Source of the DNA: Streptomyces kanamyceticus
Lineage (GTDB): Bacteria; Actinomycetota; Actinomycetes; Streptomycetales; Streptomycetaceae
Assembly: GCF_008704495.1 (NCBI RefSeq)
Contig: NZ_CP023699.1
Span: forward strand, 7,130,001-7,194,000
Direction of reading: 5' to 3'
DNA: 64,000 nucleotides
The notes under the pieces were generated by a model. That model was not told the DNA's origin and did no database searches. It saw only the letters and a list, made by a program, of their open reading frames with translations. The translations under genes were made by a program, and so were the position numbers. This document shows positions 24,892 to 32,925 of this stretch, piece after piece (position 1 is the first letter of the stretch; each line of letters opens with the position of its first letter).

Positions 24892-26181
24892 ATGCCTGAG
24901 CGCGGGCAGACCACGGAAGAGCACGAGATACCGACGGCGACGGGGCCGAAGAACCCCGTCGCCGTCCGCCGCACCGGGGCACTCGTCACCCTCGTCCTCG
25001 GCGGCCTCACCGCCGTCCCCCCGCTCTCCATGGACATGTACCTCCCGGCCCTGCCGGAGGTCACCGACGCACTCAGCTCCCCCGCCGCGACCGTCCAGCT
25101 GACGCTCACCGCGTGCCTGATGGGCATGGCGCTCGGCCAGCTCGTCGTCGGCCCGATGAGCGACAAGTGGGGGCGCCGCCGCCCGCTCCTCATCGGCCTG
25201 CTCGTCTACATCGTGGCCACCGCGATCTGCGCCTTCGCGCCCACCGCCGAACTGCTCATCGGCTTCCGCCTCCTGCAAGGACTCGCGGGCGCGGCGGGCA
25301 TCGTCATCGCCCGCGCCGTCGTCCGTGACCTGTACGACGGCGTGGAGATGGCCCGGTTCTTCTCCACCCTCATGCTGATCTCCGGCGTAGCCCCGGTCGT
25401 CGCGCCCCTGATCGGCGGCCAGGTCCTGCGCTTCACGGACTGGCGGGGCATCTTCGTCGTCCTCACCGGCGTCGGCATCGCGCTGACCGCGCTGGTGTGG
25501 CGGTGCCTGCCCGAGACGCTCGCCCCCGAGAAGCGGCACAGCGGCGGCACCGTCGAGGCACTGCGCACCATGAGGTCGCTGCTCGCCGACCGCGTCTTCA
25601 CCGGCTACATGATCGCGGGCGGCTTCGCGTTCGCCGCGCTCTTCGCGTACATCTCCGCGTCACCGTTCGTGATCCAGGAGATCTACGGCGCGTCCCCGCA
25701 GACCTTCAGCCTGCTCTTCGGCGTGAACTCCGTCGGCCTGATCGCCGTCGGCCAGATCAACGGCAAGATCCTGGTCGGCAGGATCAGCCTGAACAAGGTG
25801 CTCGCCTTCGGCCTGAGCGTGATCACCCTCGCCGCGACCGCGCTGCTCCTGATGACCACGGGCGTCTTCGGCGACGTCGGGCTCGTTCCGGTCGCGGCCG
25901 GACTCTTCGTCCTGATGTCGGCGATGGGGCTGGCCATGCCGAACACCCAGTCCCTCGCGCTCGTCCGCACCCCGCACGCGGCCGGTTCCGCTTCCGCGCT
26001 GCTCGGCACCTCCTCCTTCCTCATCGGCGCCATCGCGTCGCCGCTCGTCGGCATCGCGGGCGAGGACACCGCCGTCCCGATGGCCGTCGTCCAAGTGGTC
26101 TGCGCGGTGGCGGCCATCGCCTGCTTCGTGGGACTGTGCCGCCCCTGGCAGCACAGGACCACGGAGGGAGTGGACCACTGA
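24892..26181 (+). CDS. Bcr/CflA-type MFS drug exporter
   Basis: A 429-residue, 12-TM proton-driven exporter (DHA1 family). Typical features are LSMDMYLPALPEVTDAL in helix 1, the motif-A loop GPMSDKWGRRRPLLIG between helices 2 and 3, and RLLQGLAGAAGIVIARAVVR in helices 4-5. Substrates of the family are chloramphenicol/bicyclomycin-like; the actual one is unknown. ATG at 24892 has GGGAGGGG upstream. The stop codon overlaps the start of the downstream serine hydrolase, so the two are co-translated. Confidence 0.92.
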   Translation: MPERGQTTEEHEIPTATGPKNPVAVRRTGALVTLVLGGLTAVPPLSMDMYLPALPEVTDALSSPAATVQLTLTACLMGMALGQLVVGPMSDKWGRRRPLLIGLLVYIVATAICAFAPTAELLIGFRLLQGLAGAAGIVIARAVVRDLYDGVEMARFFSTLMLISGVAPVVAPLIGGQVLRFTDWRGIFVVLTGVGIALTALVWRCLPETLAPEKRHSGGTVEALRTMRSLLADRVFTGYMIAGGFAFAALFAYISASPFVIQEIYGASPQTFSLLFGVNSVGLIAVGQINGKILVGRISLNKVLAFGLSVITLAATALLLMTTGVFGDVGLVPVAAGLFVLMSAMGLAMPNTQSLALVRTPHAAGSASALLGTSSFLIGAIASPLVGIAGEDTAVPMAVVQVVCAVAAIACFVGLCRPWQHRTTEGVDH

Positions 26182-27311
26182 CCGCACCACGGCTCCTGCG
26201 CACCGGCACGCCCGACCGCGCGGGGCTCGACCCCGACGAGATCGGCCGCCTGGTCTCCGAGGTGCGCGACCTGACGCGCGGCCCGCACCCCTGGTGCGCG
26301 GGCGCCGTCGTGCTCGCGGGCCGCGGCCCGGTGATCGCCGCGGAGGCGGCCGACGGCTGGGCCGTGCGCTACGCCTCGTACGACCCGGAGACCGACGCGG
26401 GCGTCGAGCTGCCCCGCGAATGGCGGGTGCCGATGCGCACGAGCACCCCCTTCGACCTGGCCTCGCTCACCAAGCTCTTCACGACCGTCGCCGCCGTGCA
26501 GCAGCTGGAACGCGGCACGCTCGGCATCGACGCCCTGGTGGGGGCGTACGTCCCGGAGTTCACGGCGGCCGCCGCGTACGGCATCACGGTGCGCCAGCTG
26601 CTCACCCACACCTCGGGCCTGCGTCCCGAACTGCCGCTGTACGACTGCCCGGACGACACCGCGCGCCGCGTGGCCCTGCGCGCGGAGGCCCCGGTCAACG
26701 AGCCCGGCGCGTACGTCTACTCCGACCTGAACATGCTGCTGCTCCAGCAGGTCCTGGAGCGCCTCACCCGCCGCCCCCTCGACGTCCTCGTGCGCGAGGG
26801 CATCACCCGGCCCCTCGGCATGGCCGACACCGGCTTCGGTCCCCGCCCGGACGCCGCGGCCACCGAGGACCAGCGCAGGCCCTGGGCGAAGGCCGACCGG
26901 GGGATGCTGCGCGGCACGGTCCACGACGAGAACGCGTGGGCGCTCGGCGGCGTCGCCGGGCACGCCGGGCTCTTCTCCACCGCCCGCGACCTCGCGGTGT
27001 TCTGCCGCACGCTGCTGTGCGGCGGCTCGTACGGCAGGGCCCGCATCCTCGGCCCCGACTTCGTGGAGCTGATGCTGACCGCGCCGGGACTCGGCTTCGG
27101 CATCGACCAGTCGTGGTTCATGGGGGAGCTCGCGGGCGGCGGCGCGGCCGGTCACACGGGTTTCACCGGCACGTCCCTGGTCCTCGACCCGGTGACCGAC
27201 ACGTTCCTGGTGCTGCTCGCCAACACCGTGCACCCGGTGCGCAGGCCCGCCGACAGCGCGCCGCGGGCGGCGGCTGCCACTCGCCTCGCGCGGGCGGCCC
27301 GGGGGCGGTAG
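26178..27311 (+). CDS. Serine hydrolase of the beta-lactamase/DD-peptidase fold, probable CTG start
   Basis: A 377-residue class C-like serine hydrolase. Active-site elements are SLTK (nucleophile Ser, general base Lys) near residue 95, YSDLN as the YxN element, and GHTG near the C-terminus. No signal peptide is seen, so it is cytoplasmic; members include esterases and D-aminopeptidases as well as beta-lactamases. No ATG, GTG or TTG lies in frame near the expected N-terminus. CTG at 26178 has GGAGGGAG exactly 7 nt upstream and overlaps the exporter's TGA (CTGA), so it is taken as the start. Coupling to an exporter hints at detoxification or processing of an exported compound. Confidence 0.85.
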   Translation: MTAPRLLRTGTPDRAGLDPDEIGRLVSEVRDLTRGPHPWCAGAVVLAGRGPVIAAEAADGWAVRYASYDPETDAGVELPREWRVPMRTSTPFDLASLTKLFTTVAAVQQLERGTLGIDALVGAYVPEFTAAAAYGITVRQLLTHTSGLRPELPLYDCPDDTARRVALRAEAPVNEPGAYVYSDLNMLLLQQVLERLTRRPLDVLVREGITRPLGMADTGFGPRPDAAATEDQRRPWAKADRGMLRGTVHDENAWALGGVAGHAGLFSTARDLAVFCRTLLCGGSYGRARILGPDFVELMLTAPGLGFGIDQSWFMGELAGGGAAGHTGFTGTSLVLDPVTDTFLVLLANTVHPVRRPADSAPRAAAATRLARAARGR

Positions 27312-27342
27312 CGGTTGAAGGGCAGCGGCTGAAGAGCAGCGG

Positions 27343-27840
27343 CTAAAGGGTCCTGCGGAAGCAGACCCGGTGGTGCCCGGGACCGTCGTAGTCGCTGTGC
27401 ACGGGCAGCCCGTCGACCTCGTGGTCACCCGGTTCGAGCGTGAAGCCCATGGCGCGGTGGAACGCGATGGAGCGGGTGTTGCGCGGCGAGGTGATCGACC
27501 GGACCTCGGTGCGCCCCGCGGCGGTGGCCTGGCGGAAGAACTCCTCGTAGAGCGTGCGGCCCACGCCCCGGCCGCGCAGGTCGGGGGCGACGCCCACGAA
27601 GTGGATGTACGCGCCGTGGTCGTCGTCGGCGGAGTACAGGCCGACGAGGAACGCCCTGACCGCCCCGTCCTCCTCCATGACCAGGCTGGTGCGCGAGAAG
27701 AACTGCAGGAACAGCTTCGGCAGCAGCAGGGACAGCTCCCTGGACTGCTCGGGGGAGTGGGTGGCGCCCCACCAGGTCTGTACGCGATCGACGATCGCGC
27801 CGTGGTCGGACACCCTGGCCCGGCGTACCTCTGTGCTCAT
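27343..27840 (-). CDS. GNAT-family N-acetyltransferase
   Basis: A 165-residue acetyl-CoA-dependent acetyltransferase. Motif A reads VAPDLRGRGVGRTLYEEFF, with the acetyl-CoA loop RGRGVG. It is followed by VRSITSPRNTRSIAFHRAMG, the usual motif B helix with its F-H residues. The substrate cannot be predicted. AGGAG lies about 4 nt before ATG 27840. It is monocistronic and convergent with the serine hydrolase. Confidence 0.9.
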   Translation of the reverse strand: MSTEVRRARVSDHGAIVDRVQTWWGATHSPEQSRELSLLLPKLFLQFFSRTSLVMEEDGAVRAFLVGLYSADDDHGAYIHFVGVAPDLRGRGVGRTLYEEFFRQATAAGRTEVRSITSPRNTRSIAFHRAMGFTLEPGDHEVDGLPVHSDYDGPGHHRVCFRRTL

Positions 27841-27907
27841 GACGCTCCTTCTCTCACACCGTTCACCGTCGGCTCACGCTTCCCTCCTACCCCCGTAGAC
27901 TCACGGG

Positions 27908-28924
27908 GTGAACGCCCCGATCTCCCCGGCTTCCCCAGCCTCCCCCGCCGATACGCTGCGCGCCGCGCTCGCCGGGCTCCTCGACGGGCTCCCGCCCAAG
28001 CAGGCGACCCAGGCCGTGGACCGGCTCATCGCCAACTACCGGGGCCGCACGCCGACCGACGCACCGATCCTGCGCGACCGCGCGGACGTCGCGGCCTACG
28101 CCGCCTACCGCATGCCCGCGACCTTCGAGGCGGTCCGTGCCGCGCTCGACGCCCTCGCGGACGCGGCGCCCGAGGGCTGGGCGCCGGGCAGCCACGTGGA
28201 CGTGGGCGGCGGGACCGGGGCCGCGACCTGGGCGGTCGCGTCGACCTGGGCGGGGGAGCGGCCCGTGACGGTGCTCGACTGGGCCGAGCCCGCGCTCGCC
28301 CTCGGGCGTGAACTGGCGGGCTCCGAGCCCCGGTTGAAGGCCGCGCGGTGGCAGCGCTCTCGCATCGGAGCATCGCTCGCCATCGAGAGCACCGATCTCG
28401 TCACGGTGTCGTACGTCCTCGGCGAGCTCACGGAGGCCGACCGCGCCTCGGTCGTGGAGGCGGCGGCGGAGGCGGCGACGCAGGCCGTCGTCATCATCGA
28501 GCCGGGCACCCCCGACGGCTACACGCGGATCATGGCGGCGCGCGAGCGGCTGATCGCCGCCGGGTACCGGATCGCCGCGCCCTGCCCGCACAGCGCCGCC
28601 TGCCCCATCGAGCCGGGCACCGACTGGTGCCACTTCTCGGCACGGGTCAGCCGCTCGTCCCTGCACCGCAAGGTCAAGGGCGGCTCACTGGCGTACGAGG
28701 ACGAGAAGTTCAGCTATGTCGCGGCGGTCCGCTTCGATCCTGCCCCGCCGCCCTCCCGGGTGGTGCGCCGCCCGCAGATCCGCAAGGGCCAGGTCCTCCT
28801 CGACCTGTGCGGGGCCGAGGAGGAGCTGCGCAGGGAGACCGTGACCAAGCGCCACGGCCCCCTCTACCGCGCGGCGCGCGACGCGGACTGGGGCGACGCG
28901 TGGCCGCCCCAGTCCGCGCGGTGA
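27908..28924 (+). CDS. Rsm22-family small-ribosome methyltransferase-like protein
   Basis: A 338-residue SAM-fold protein of the Rsm22 (mitochondrial ribosome assembly) family. It has an N-terminal helical region, motif I HVDVGGGTGAATWA near residue 98, and VSYVLGELTEADR. A cysteine-rich C-terminal half contains CPHSAACP and DWCHFSARV followed by YEDEKFSYVA. In mitochondrial relatives the conserved cysteines bind an Fe-S cluster. Function in bacteria is probably ribosome assembly or rRNA methylation, inferred from the family only. The start is GTG at 27908. Its stop is 1 nt from the stop of the convergent secreted-protein gene. Confidence 0.87.
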   Translation: MNAPISPASPASPADTLRAALAGLLDGLPPKQATQAVDRLIANYRGRTPTDAPILRDRADVAAYAAYRMPATFEAVRAALDALADAAPEGWAPGSHVDVGGGTGAATWAVASTWAGERPVTVLDWAEPALALGRELAGSEPRLKAARWQRSRIGASLAIESTDLVTVSYVLGELTEADRASVVEAAAEAATQAVVIIEPGTPDGYTRIMAARERLIAAGYRIAAPCPHSAACPIEPGTDWCHFSARVSRSSLHRKVKGGSLAYEDEKFSYVAAVRFDPAPPPSRVVRRPQIRKGQVLLDLCGAEEELRRETVTKRHGPLYRAARDADWGDAWPPQSAR

Positions 28925-28925
28925 C

Positions 28926-29420
28926 TCACGCGCCCCAGGTGCCCTGGTTGACGGCGCAGTTCCAGCCGGTGCCGTGCACGGCGAACTTGACCTTGTAGGA
29001 CCGGGTGTTCAGCAGGTGCGTGTTCACCTTGAAGCCGAGCTTGGCCTTGCCCTTGAAGGTCTTGTCGAAGACCGAGACGGTCTTCGACGTCTTGTGGGTG
29101 ACCTTGCCGCCCTTCGGCAGGGCCCTGCCGAAGCGGACGTTCTTGACGTTGGTCACGGTGAACGTGACGTTCTTGATGGTCGACCTGCTCTTGTTCTTGA
29201 TGCCGAAGTACAGCCCGCCGTTGGTGACCCAGCCGTTCCTGTTGATCTGGAAGCGGGACGTGTAGACGATGTCGATCGGGCATCCGGCGACGGCGCGCGG
29301 CGCTGCCTTCGGAGCGGCCGATCCCGTCGCGGCGGACGCGGATCCGGCGAGGCCGAGCTGTGCGGCCGTGAGTGCCCCCGCGGTGGCAAGGACCGCGGCG
29401 GACGTGCGCATACGGTTCAC
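28926..29420 (-). CDS. Secreted protein of unknown function
   Basis: A 164-residue protein with a signal peptide (MRTSAAVLATAGALTAAQLG, cleavage near GSASAA). The beta-rich mature domain contains VTNGGLYFGIKNKSRSTIKN and VNTHLLNTRSYKVKFAV, plus two cysteines that could pair. The pattern resembles a DUF11/immunoglobulin-like beta sandwich, but I do not recognise the family. GTG at 29420 has GAGG about 10 nt upstream; ATG at 29411 is an alternative start. Confidence 0.8.
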   Translation of the reverse strand: MNRMRTSAAVLATAGALTAAQLGLAGSASAATGSAAPKAAPRAVAGCPIDIVYTSRFQINRNGWVTNGGLYFGIKNKSRSTIKNVTFTVTNVKNVRFGRALPKGGKVTHKTSKTVSVFDKTFKGKAKLGFKVNTHLLNTRSYKVKFAVHGTGWNCAVNQGTWGA

Positions 29421-29554
29421 TGCGCTGATACCTCTTTCCCCCTGGGCCCCCGTGGACCCAACTTTTTGGTTGTGGTGCTGCGTTCACACAGGACGGTCGG
29501 TGTCACTGCGCGTCCGTATTGTTAGCACGTCCCCGGCCAGATGGCTGAACTGAC

Positions 29555-29613
29555 CCTCTTCTTAAGAGGCCGACCCGCCTTTTCCTCAGAGGCTGACCCG
29601 CCTTCTTAAGAGG
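29555..29613. promoter_or_regulatory. Two TTCTTAAGAGG sites in the glycoside hydrolase promoter
   Basis: CTTCTTAAGAGG occurs at 29558-29569, embedded in the palindrome CCTCTT-CTT-AAGAGG, and again at 29602-29613. A duplicated GACCCGCCTT stretch lies between. Both copies lie within 90 bp of the hydrolase start and overlap the likely core promoter (TTAAGA near 29607, TATCCA near 29631), so repressor binding is plausible. Confidence 0.4.
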
Positions 29614-29643
29614 TTCTTAGACGCGGCGACTATCCACATCCCT

Positions 29644-31644
29644 ATGCCCACCAAGATCAGTTCTCCAGGCCATGCCCGCAGGCGCTCGGAGACCCGTTTC
29701 CTCGCCCTGTCCATCGCCCTCGCGCTCACCGCGGCCGGTGCCACCACGTACGCCTTCACCGCGGGCGCGGGACAGCCGCATGGCAGCCGCGTCGAACTCG
29801 CCGTCCACGGCGGCACCGCGGTCGTCGACACCGCCACGCTCGCCGTCCGCGCCCGCACCGGGGACGGCCGCGACCTCACCCTCTCCGACGCCTCGGGCAC
29901 CGACCTCGGCGCGCCGGGCCCGGTGACCCGCACCGGCAAGGGCCGGGCCCGCTGGAGCTACCCCGAACGCGGCATCGACGTCAGCGCCCGCACCGACCAC
30001 GGCCGCCTCTCGCTGCGTCTGAAGGCGGGCCGCGACACCTCCGTCAGCTGGCCCGTCACCGGCACCGACGCCGCTGCCTCGGCGCTCCAACTCCCGCGCG
30101 GCGAGGGCCTGGACATCCCCGTCGACGACGCCTTCTGGACCACGGGCAAGGGCGGACTCGGGGGCAGCACCGTCGACGTGGGCGAAGGCCTGACGCTGCC
30201 GCTGTGGGGCTACTCCCTCGGCAGCGGGACCGGCGTCAGCTACCTCACCCCCACCGACATCGGCACGACCCTCGGCTTCACCGCCCCCGACGGCCGCCTG
30301 CGCACCACGGCGAAGCACGCCTTCGACGGCGGCGAGGGCACCCGCGACTACACCGTCACCTTCGCCCTGACCGACGGCAACGCGGTCGCGCCCGCCGCCG
30401 ACTACCGCTCCTACCTCGCCGAACGCGGCCGGCTCGGCAGCCTGAAGCGGAAGATCGCAAAGAACCCCGCCACCGGGAAGCTCCTCGGCGCCTTCCACGC
30501 CTACACCTGGGGAACGGCCCGTACGGCAGGGGGCGTCGAGCAGCTCCGCAAGCTCGGCGTCGACCGGATGTGGCTCGGCTACGACGGGACGCCCTACCCG
30601 GACAAGGCAGCGGTGAGCGCCGCCAAGAAGGCCGGATACCTGACGGGCCCCTACGACTCCTTCGCCAACGGCCAGGACCCGAAGAGCGCCGACGCGCCGA
30701 ACTCCCGCTGGCCCGGCACCGTGTACCCCGACTTCTGCGTACGCGACGCGAAGGGCGAGCCCGAGACGGGCTTCGGCGGACGCGGCTGCTACCTCAGTTC
30801 GGAAGCCTTCGAGAAGGCCGAGCCCCGCCACCACTACCTCGCCAAGCGCACCCGCGCCATGGTCGCCAACGGCGCCGACAGCTACTTCCTCGACGTCGAC
30901 GCCACCGGTGAACTCTTCCGCGACCACGGCGAGGGCCACCGCATGACCAAGGCGGGGGACCGGGAGAACCGCCTCGCGCGGATGCGCCGCATCGCGGAGA
31001 CCGGCAAGGGCCTCGTCCTCGGCTCCGAGACCGCCCAGGCCTGGGCGAACCAGGTGCTCGCCTTCGACCACGGCGGCGGCACCCCGGCCGCCGACGGCCT
31101 GTGGGCGCTCCAGAAGGACCGAGAGAAGTGGGGCGGCTACTACCCGGAGAACGCCCCCGGTGTCTTCTTCAAGCCGGTCGACCTGCCCGCCGACCTCGCC
31201 AAGGCGATGTACGACCCCCGCTACCGCGCACCGCTCTACGAGACGGCGCTGCACGGCTCGCTGGTCAACACCGAGCGCTGGGAGCTCAGTTACGAGAAGC
31301 TGCCGCGCCAGAAGAAGAACCGCGCGCTGCTCGCGATGCTCTACAACACGCCCCTCAACTACGTCCTCGACGGTCCTTCACTGAAGAAGCACGGCGCCGA
31401 ACTGGCCGCGCTCCAGCGGTACTTCTCGCCGCTGCACAAGGCGGCGGGCACCGAGCCCCTGACCTCCTACCGGCGGCTGACCGCGGACCGCACGGTCCAG
31501 CGCACGGTGTTCGGCAGGGGCACGCTGACCGTCACGGCCAACTTCGGCACCACGGCGTACGAGGGGCTGCCGGGCGGCTGCGTCGACGCCCGCCTCAAGG
31601 GCGACGACGAGCCGCGTCGGCTCTGCCCCGCGGAACTCGGCTAG
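29644..31644 (+). CDS. Putative secreted glycoside hydrolase
   Basis: A 666-residue protein with an N-terminal membrane/signal segment (FLALSIALALTAAGATTYAF). A beta-sandwich domain (residues about 50-250) is followed by a TIM-barrel-like domain with GAFHAYTWGTARTAGGVEQL, MWLGYDGTPYPDKA, YFLDVDATGE (a plausible catalytic strand) and VLGSETAQAWANQ. A small beta domain with two cysteines ends it. The arrangement resembles GH101/GH129-type and related clan members, but I cannot fix the family. The target polysaccharide is unknown. No ribosome site precedes ATG 29644, and a TATCCA -10 element sits about 7 nt upstream, so the mRNA may be leaderless. Its 3' end overlaps the convergent DDAH-like gene by 4 nt. 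Confidence 0.8.
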   Translation: MPTKISSPGHARRRSETRFLALSIALALTAAGATTYAFTAGAGQPHGSRVELAVHGGTAVVDTATLAVRARTGDGRDLTLSDASGTDLGAPGPVTRTGKGRARWSYPERGIDVSARTDHGRLSLRLKAGRDTSVSWPVTGTDAAASALQLPRGEGLDIPVDDAFWTTGKGGLGGSTVDVGEGLTLPLWGYSLGSGTGVSYLTPTDIGTTLGFTAPDGRLRTTAKHAFDGGEGTRDYTVTFALTDGNAVAPAADYRSYLAERGRLGSLKRKIAKNPATGKLLGAFHAYTWGTARTAGGVEQLRKLGVDRMWLGYDGTPYPDKAAVSAAKKAGYLTGPYDSFANGQDPKSADAPNSRWPGTVYPDFCVRDAKGEPETGFGGRGCYLSSEAFEKAEPRHHYLAKRTRAMVANGADSYFLDVDATGELFRDHGEGHRMTKAGDRENRLARMRRIAETGKGLVLGSETAQAWANQVLAFDHGGGTPAADGLWALQKDREKWGGYYPENAPGVFFKPVDLPADLAKAMYDPRYRAPLYETALHGSLVNTERWELSYEKLPRQKKNRALLAMLYNTPLNYVLDGPSLKKHGAELAALQRYFSPLHKAAGTEPLTSYRRLTADRTVQRTVFGRGTLTVTANFGTTAYEGLPGGCVDARLKGDDEPRRLCPAELG

Positions 31645-32474
31645 GTCCGCAGCTCCTGCGTGCAGCACTTCACGCTGCCGCCGCCCTTGAGCAGCTCGCC
31701 CAGGTCCACCCCGACGGGTTCGTAACCGCGCTCGCGCAGCGGTTCGAAGAGGCCGATCGCGGCCTGCGGGAGCAGCACGTGGAGCCCGTCGGAGACGGCG
31801 TTGAGCCCGAGCGCCACGGCGTCGGGCTCCTCGGCGATCAGCGCGTCGGGGAAGAGCCGTTCCAGGACGGTGCGGCTGCCGGGGGAGAAGGCGGGCGGGT
31901 AGTACATGACGTCGTCCGCCGCGTCGTCCAGGACGGCGAGCGCGGTGTCCAGGTGGTAGTAGCGGGGGTCGACCAGGTCGAGCCCGATCACCGGGCGGCC
32001 GAAGAACTCCTGCGCCTCGCCGTGCGAGAGCGGGCTGGCCCGGAAGCCGCGCCCGGCCAGGAGGTAGGAGGAGGTGACGGCGAAGTCGCCCTCGCCCTCG
32101 TTGATGTGGGTGGGTTCGTGGATCTCGGTGTAGCCGTGCGCCCTGAACCACTCCAGGTGGGCGGCGGCCTCCTCCTCGCGCTCGCGGTAGGCGAAGCGGG
32201 CGCCGAGCACGCGGCCCTCGACGACGGTCGCGCCGTTGGCGGCGTAGACCATGTCCGGCAGGCCGGTTCTGGGGGTGAGCTCCTCGACGGTGTGGCCGAG
32301 CGAGCGGTACACGTCGCGCAGGTCCTCCCACTGGGCGACGGCGAGCGGCACGTCGACCGGTTTGGCGGGATCCATCCAGGGGTTGATGGAGTACGTGACC
32401 TTGAAGTGTGCCGGTGGGCACATCAGATAGCGCCGGGGTGTGGCGCACCGAGGAGAGCGAGGAAAACGGGACAA
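31641..32474 (-). CDS. Dimethylarginine dimethylaminohydrolase (DDAH)-like amidinohydrolase
   Basis: A 277-residue enzyme of the guanidino-group modifying superfamily, expected to hydrolyse dimethylarginine or a related guanidine to citrulline-type products. Motifs are FKVTYSINPWMDP, DMVYAANGATV (substrate loop), HINEGEGDFAV, YYHLDTALAVL with the catalytic His, and the C-terminal GGGSVKCCTQEL with the catalytic Cys. The start is probably TTG at 32474, where GAGGAG lies 6 nt upstream and gives the usual short lead into RRYLMCPP. That ribosome site is buried in a 13-bp stem of the leader (see 32475-32558). It is a single gene convergent with the glycoside hydrolase. Confidence 0.87.
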   Translation of the reverse strand: MSRFPRSPRCATPRRYLMCPPAHFKVTYSINPWMDPAKPVDVPLAVAQWEDLRDVYRSLGHTVEELTPRTGLPDMVYAANGATVVEGRVLGARFAYREREEEAAAHLEWFRAHGYTEIHEPTHINEGEGDFAVTSSYLLAGRGFRASPLSHGEAQEFFGRPVIGLDLVDPRYYHLDTALAVLDDAADDVMYYPPAFSPGSRTVLERLFPDALIAEEPDAVALGLNAVSDGLHVLLPQAAIGLFEPLRERGYEPVGVDLGELLKGGGSVKCCTQELRT

Positions 32475-32558
32475 CGAAGGCTCCTCACGTACCGCAGGGT
32501 CGGATGCTGCCCCTGTCGGGGGCAGTTGCTGCCCATAGTGCGGTCTGAGGAGCCTTCG
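32475..32558 (-). promoter_or_regulatory. Structured 5' leader sequestering the DDAH ribosome site
   Basis: On the minus strand the leader can fold into three stacked helices. An outer perfect 13-bp stem pairs CGAAGGCTCCTCA (5' arm, 32558-32546) with TGAGGAGCCTTCG (32487-32475). A 6-bp ACCGCA/TGCGGT stem lies at 32544-32539 with 32496-32491. An inner 7-bp hairpin CTGCCCC/GGGGCAG lies at 32525-32507. The outer 3' arm contains the GAGGAG ribosome site and touches the TTG start, so folding would block translation. A riboswitch, attenuator or protein-controlled switch is inferred; I match it to no known class. Confidence 0.55.
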
Positions 32559-32603
32559 CGCTGTGCACCGAACGGGTGGTTGCGGCACCATCCGGCCTTT
32601 CAC

Positions 32604-32786
32604 TCATGACCGGCCGTGCGTCCCGCGGCCTTCCCGCAGCTTGCGCAGCAGTTCGCGCTTCTGCTCCTGGGGGCTGAGACCGCCGCCGACCCGGCCGTCG
32701 CGGCCGCCGCCGCGCAGGTCCTTGCGGGAGAGATTGCTGCGCGTGCCGCCGACGCCCAGCATGTTTCCGGATCCGCCTCGCGTCAT
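32604..32786 (-). CDS. DUF6243-like small protein
   Basis: A 60-residue basic protein starting MTRGGSGNMLGVGGTRSNLS and ending in a helix rich in Lys/Arg/Glu (QEQKRELLRKLREG). The N-terminal Gly-rich motif is typical of a small protein widespread in Streptomyces and named DUF6243; the function is unknown. GGAGG lies 7 nt before ATG 32786. It is divergent from the TetR gene, with three operator-like palindromes between them, so it may be the TetR's target. Confidence 0.82.
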   Translation of the reverse strand: MTRGGSGNMLGVGGTRSNLSRKDLRGGGRDGRVGGGLSPQEQKRELLRKLREGRGTHGRS

Positions 32787-32827
32787 CGTCGTACCTCCGT
32801 GTCGGGGATGTGCCGGGGATGCATCAA

Positions 32828-32899
32828 GCGAGACGACTCGTCTCGCTTCGCCCTCCACTTTGAACGAGACGTATCGTCTTGTCAAGACGGAACGTCTCG
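32828..32899. promoter_or_regulatory. Three CGAGAC-n5-GTCTCG palindromes (TetR operators)
   Basis: The sites are at 32828-32846 (GCGAGACGA and its exact inverse around one base), 32864-32882 (one mismatch) and 32883-32899 (one mismatch). All have half-sites CGAGAC or CAAGAC with a 5-bp spacer. They fill the gap between the divergent DUF6243-like and TetR genes, as expected for autoregulated TetR control. Confidence 0.65.
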
Positions 32900-32925
32900 C
32901 CTCGCTCGCTGCTACATTCGATGCC

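Noticed and set aside
32475..32558. Guanidine (ykkC or mini-ykkC) riboswitch assignment for the DDAH leader
   Set aside because: The fold does not show the paired ACGR loops of guanidine-II or the recognisable core of the other classes, so it is reported only as an unassigned element.
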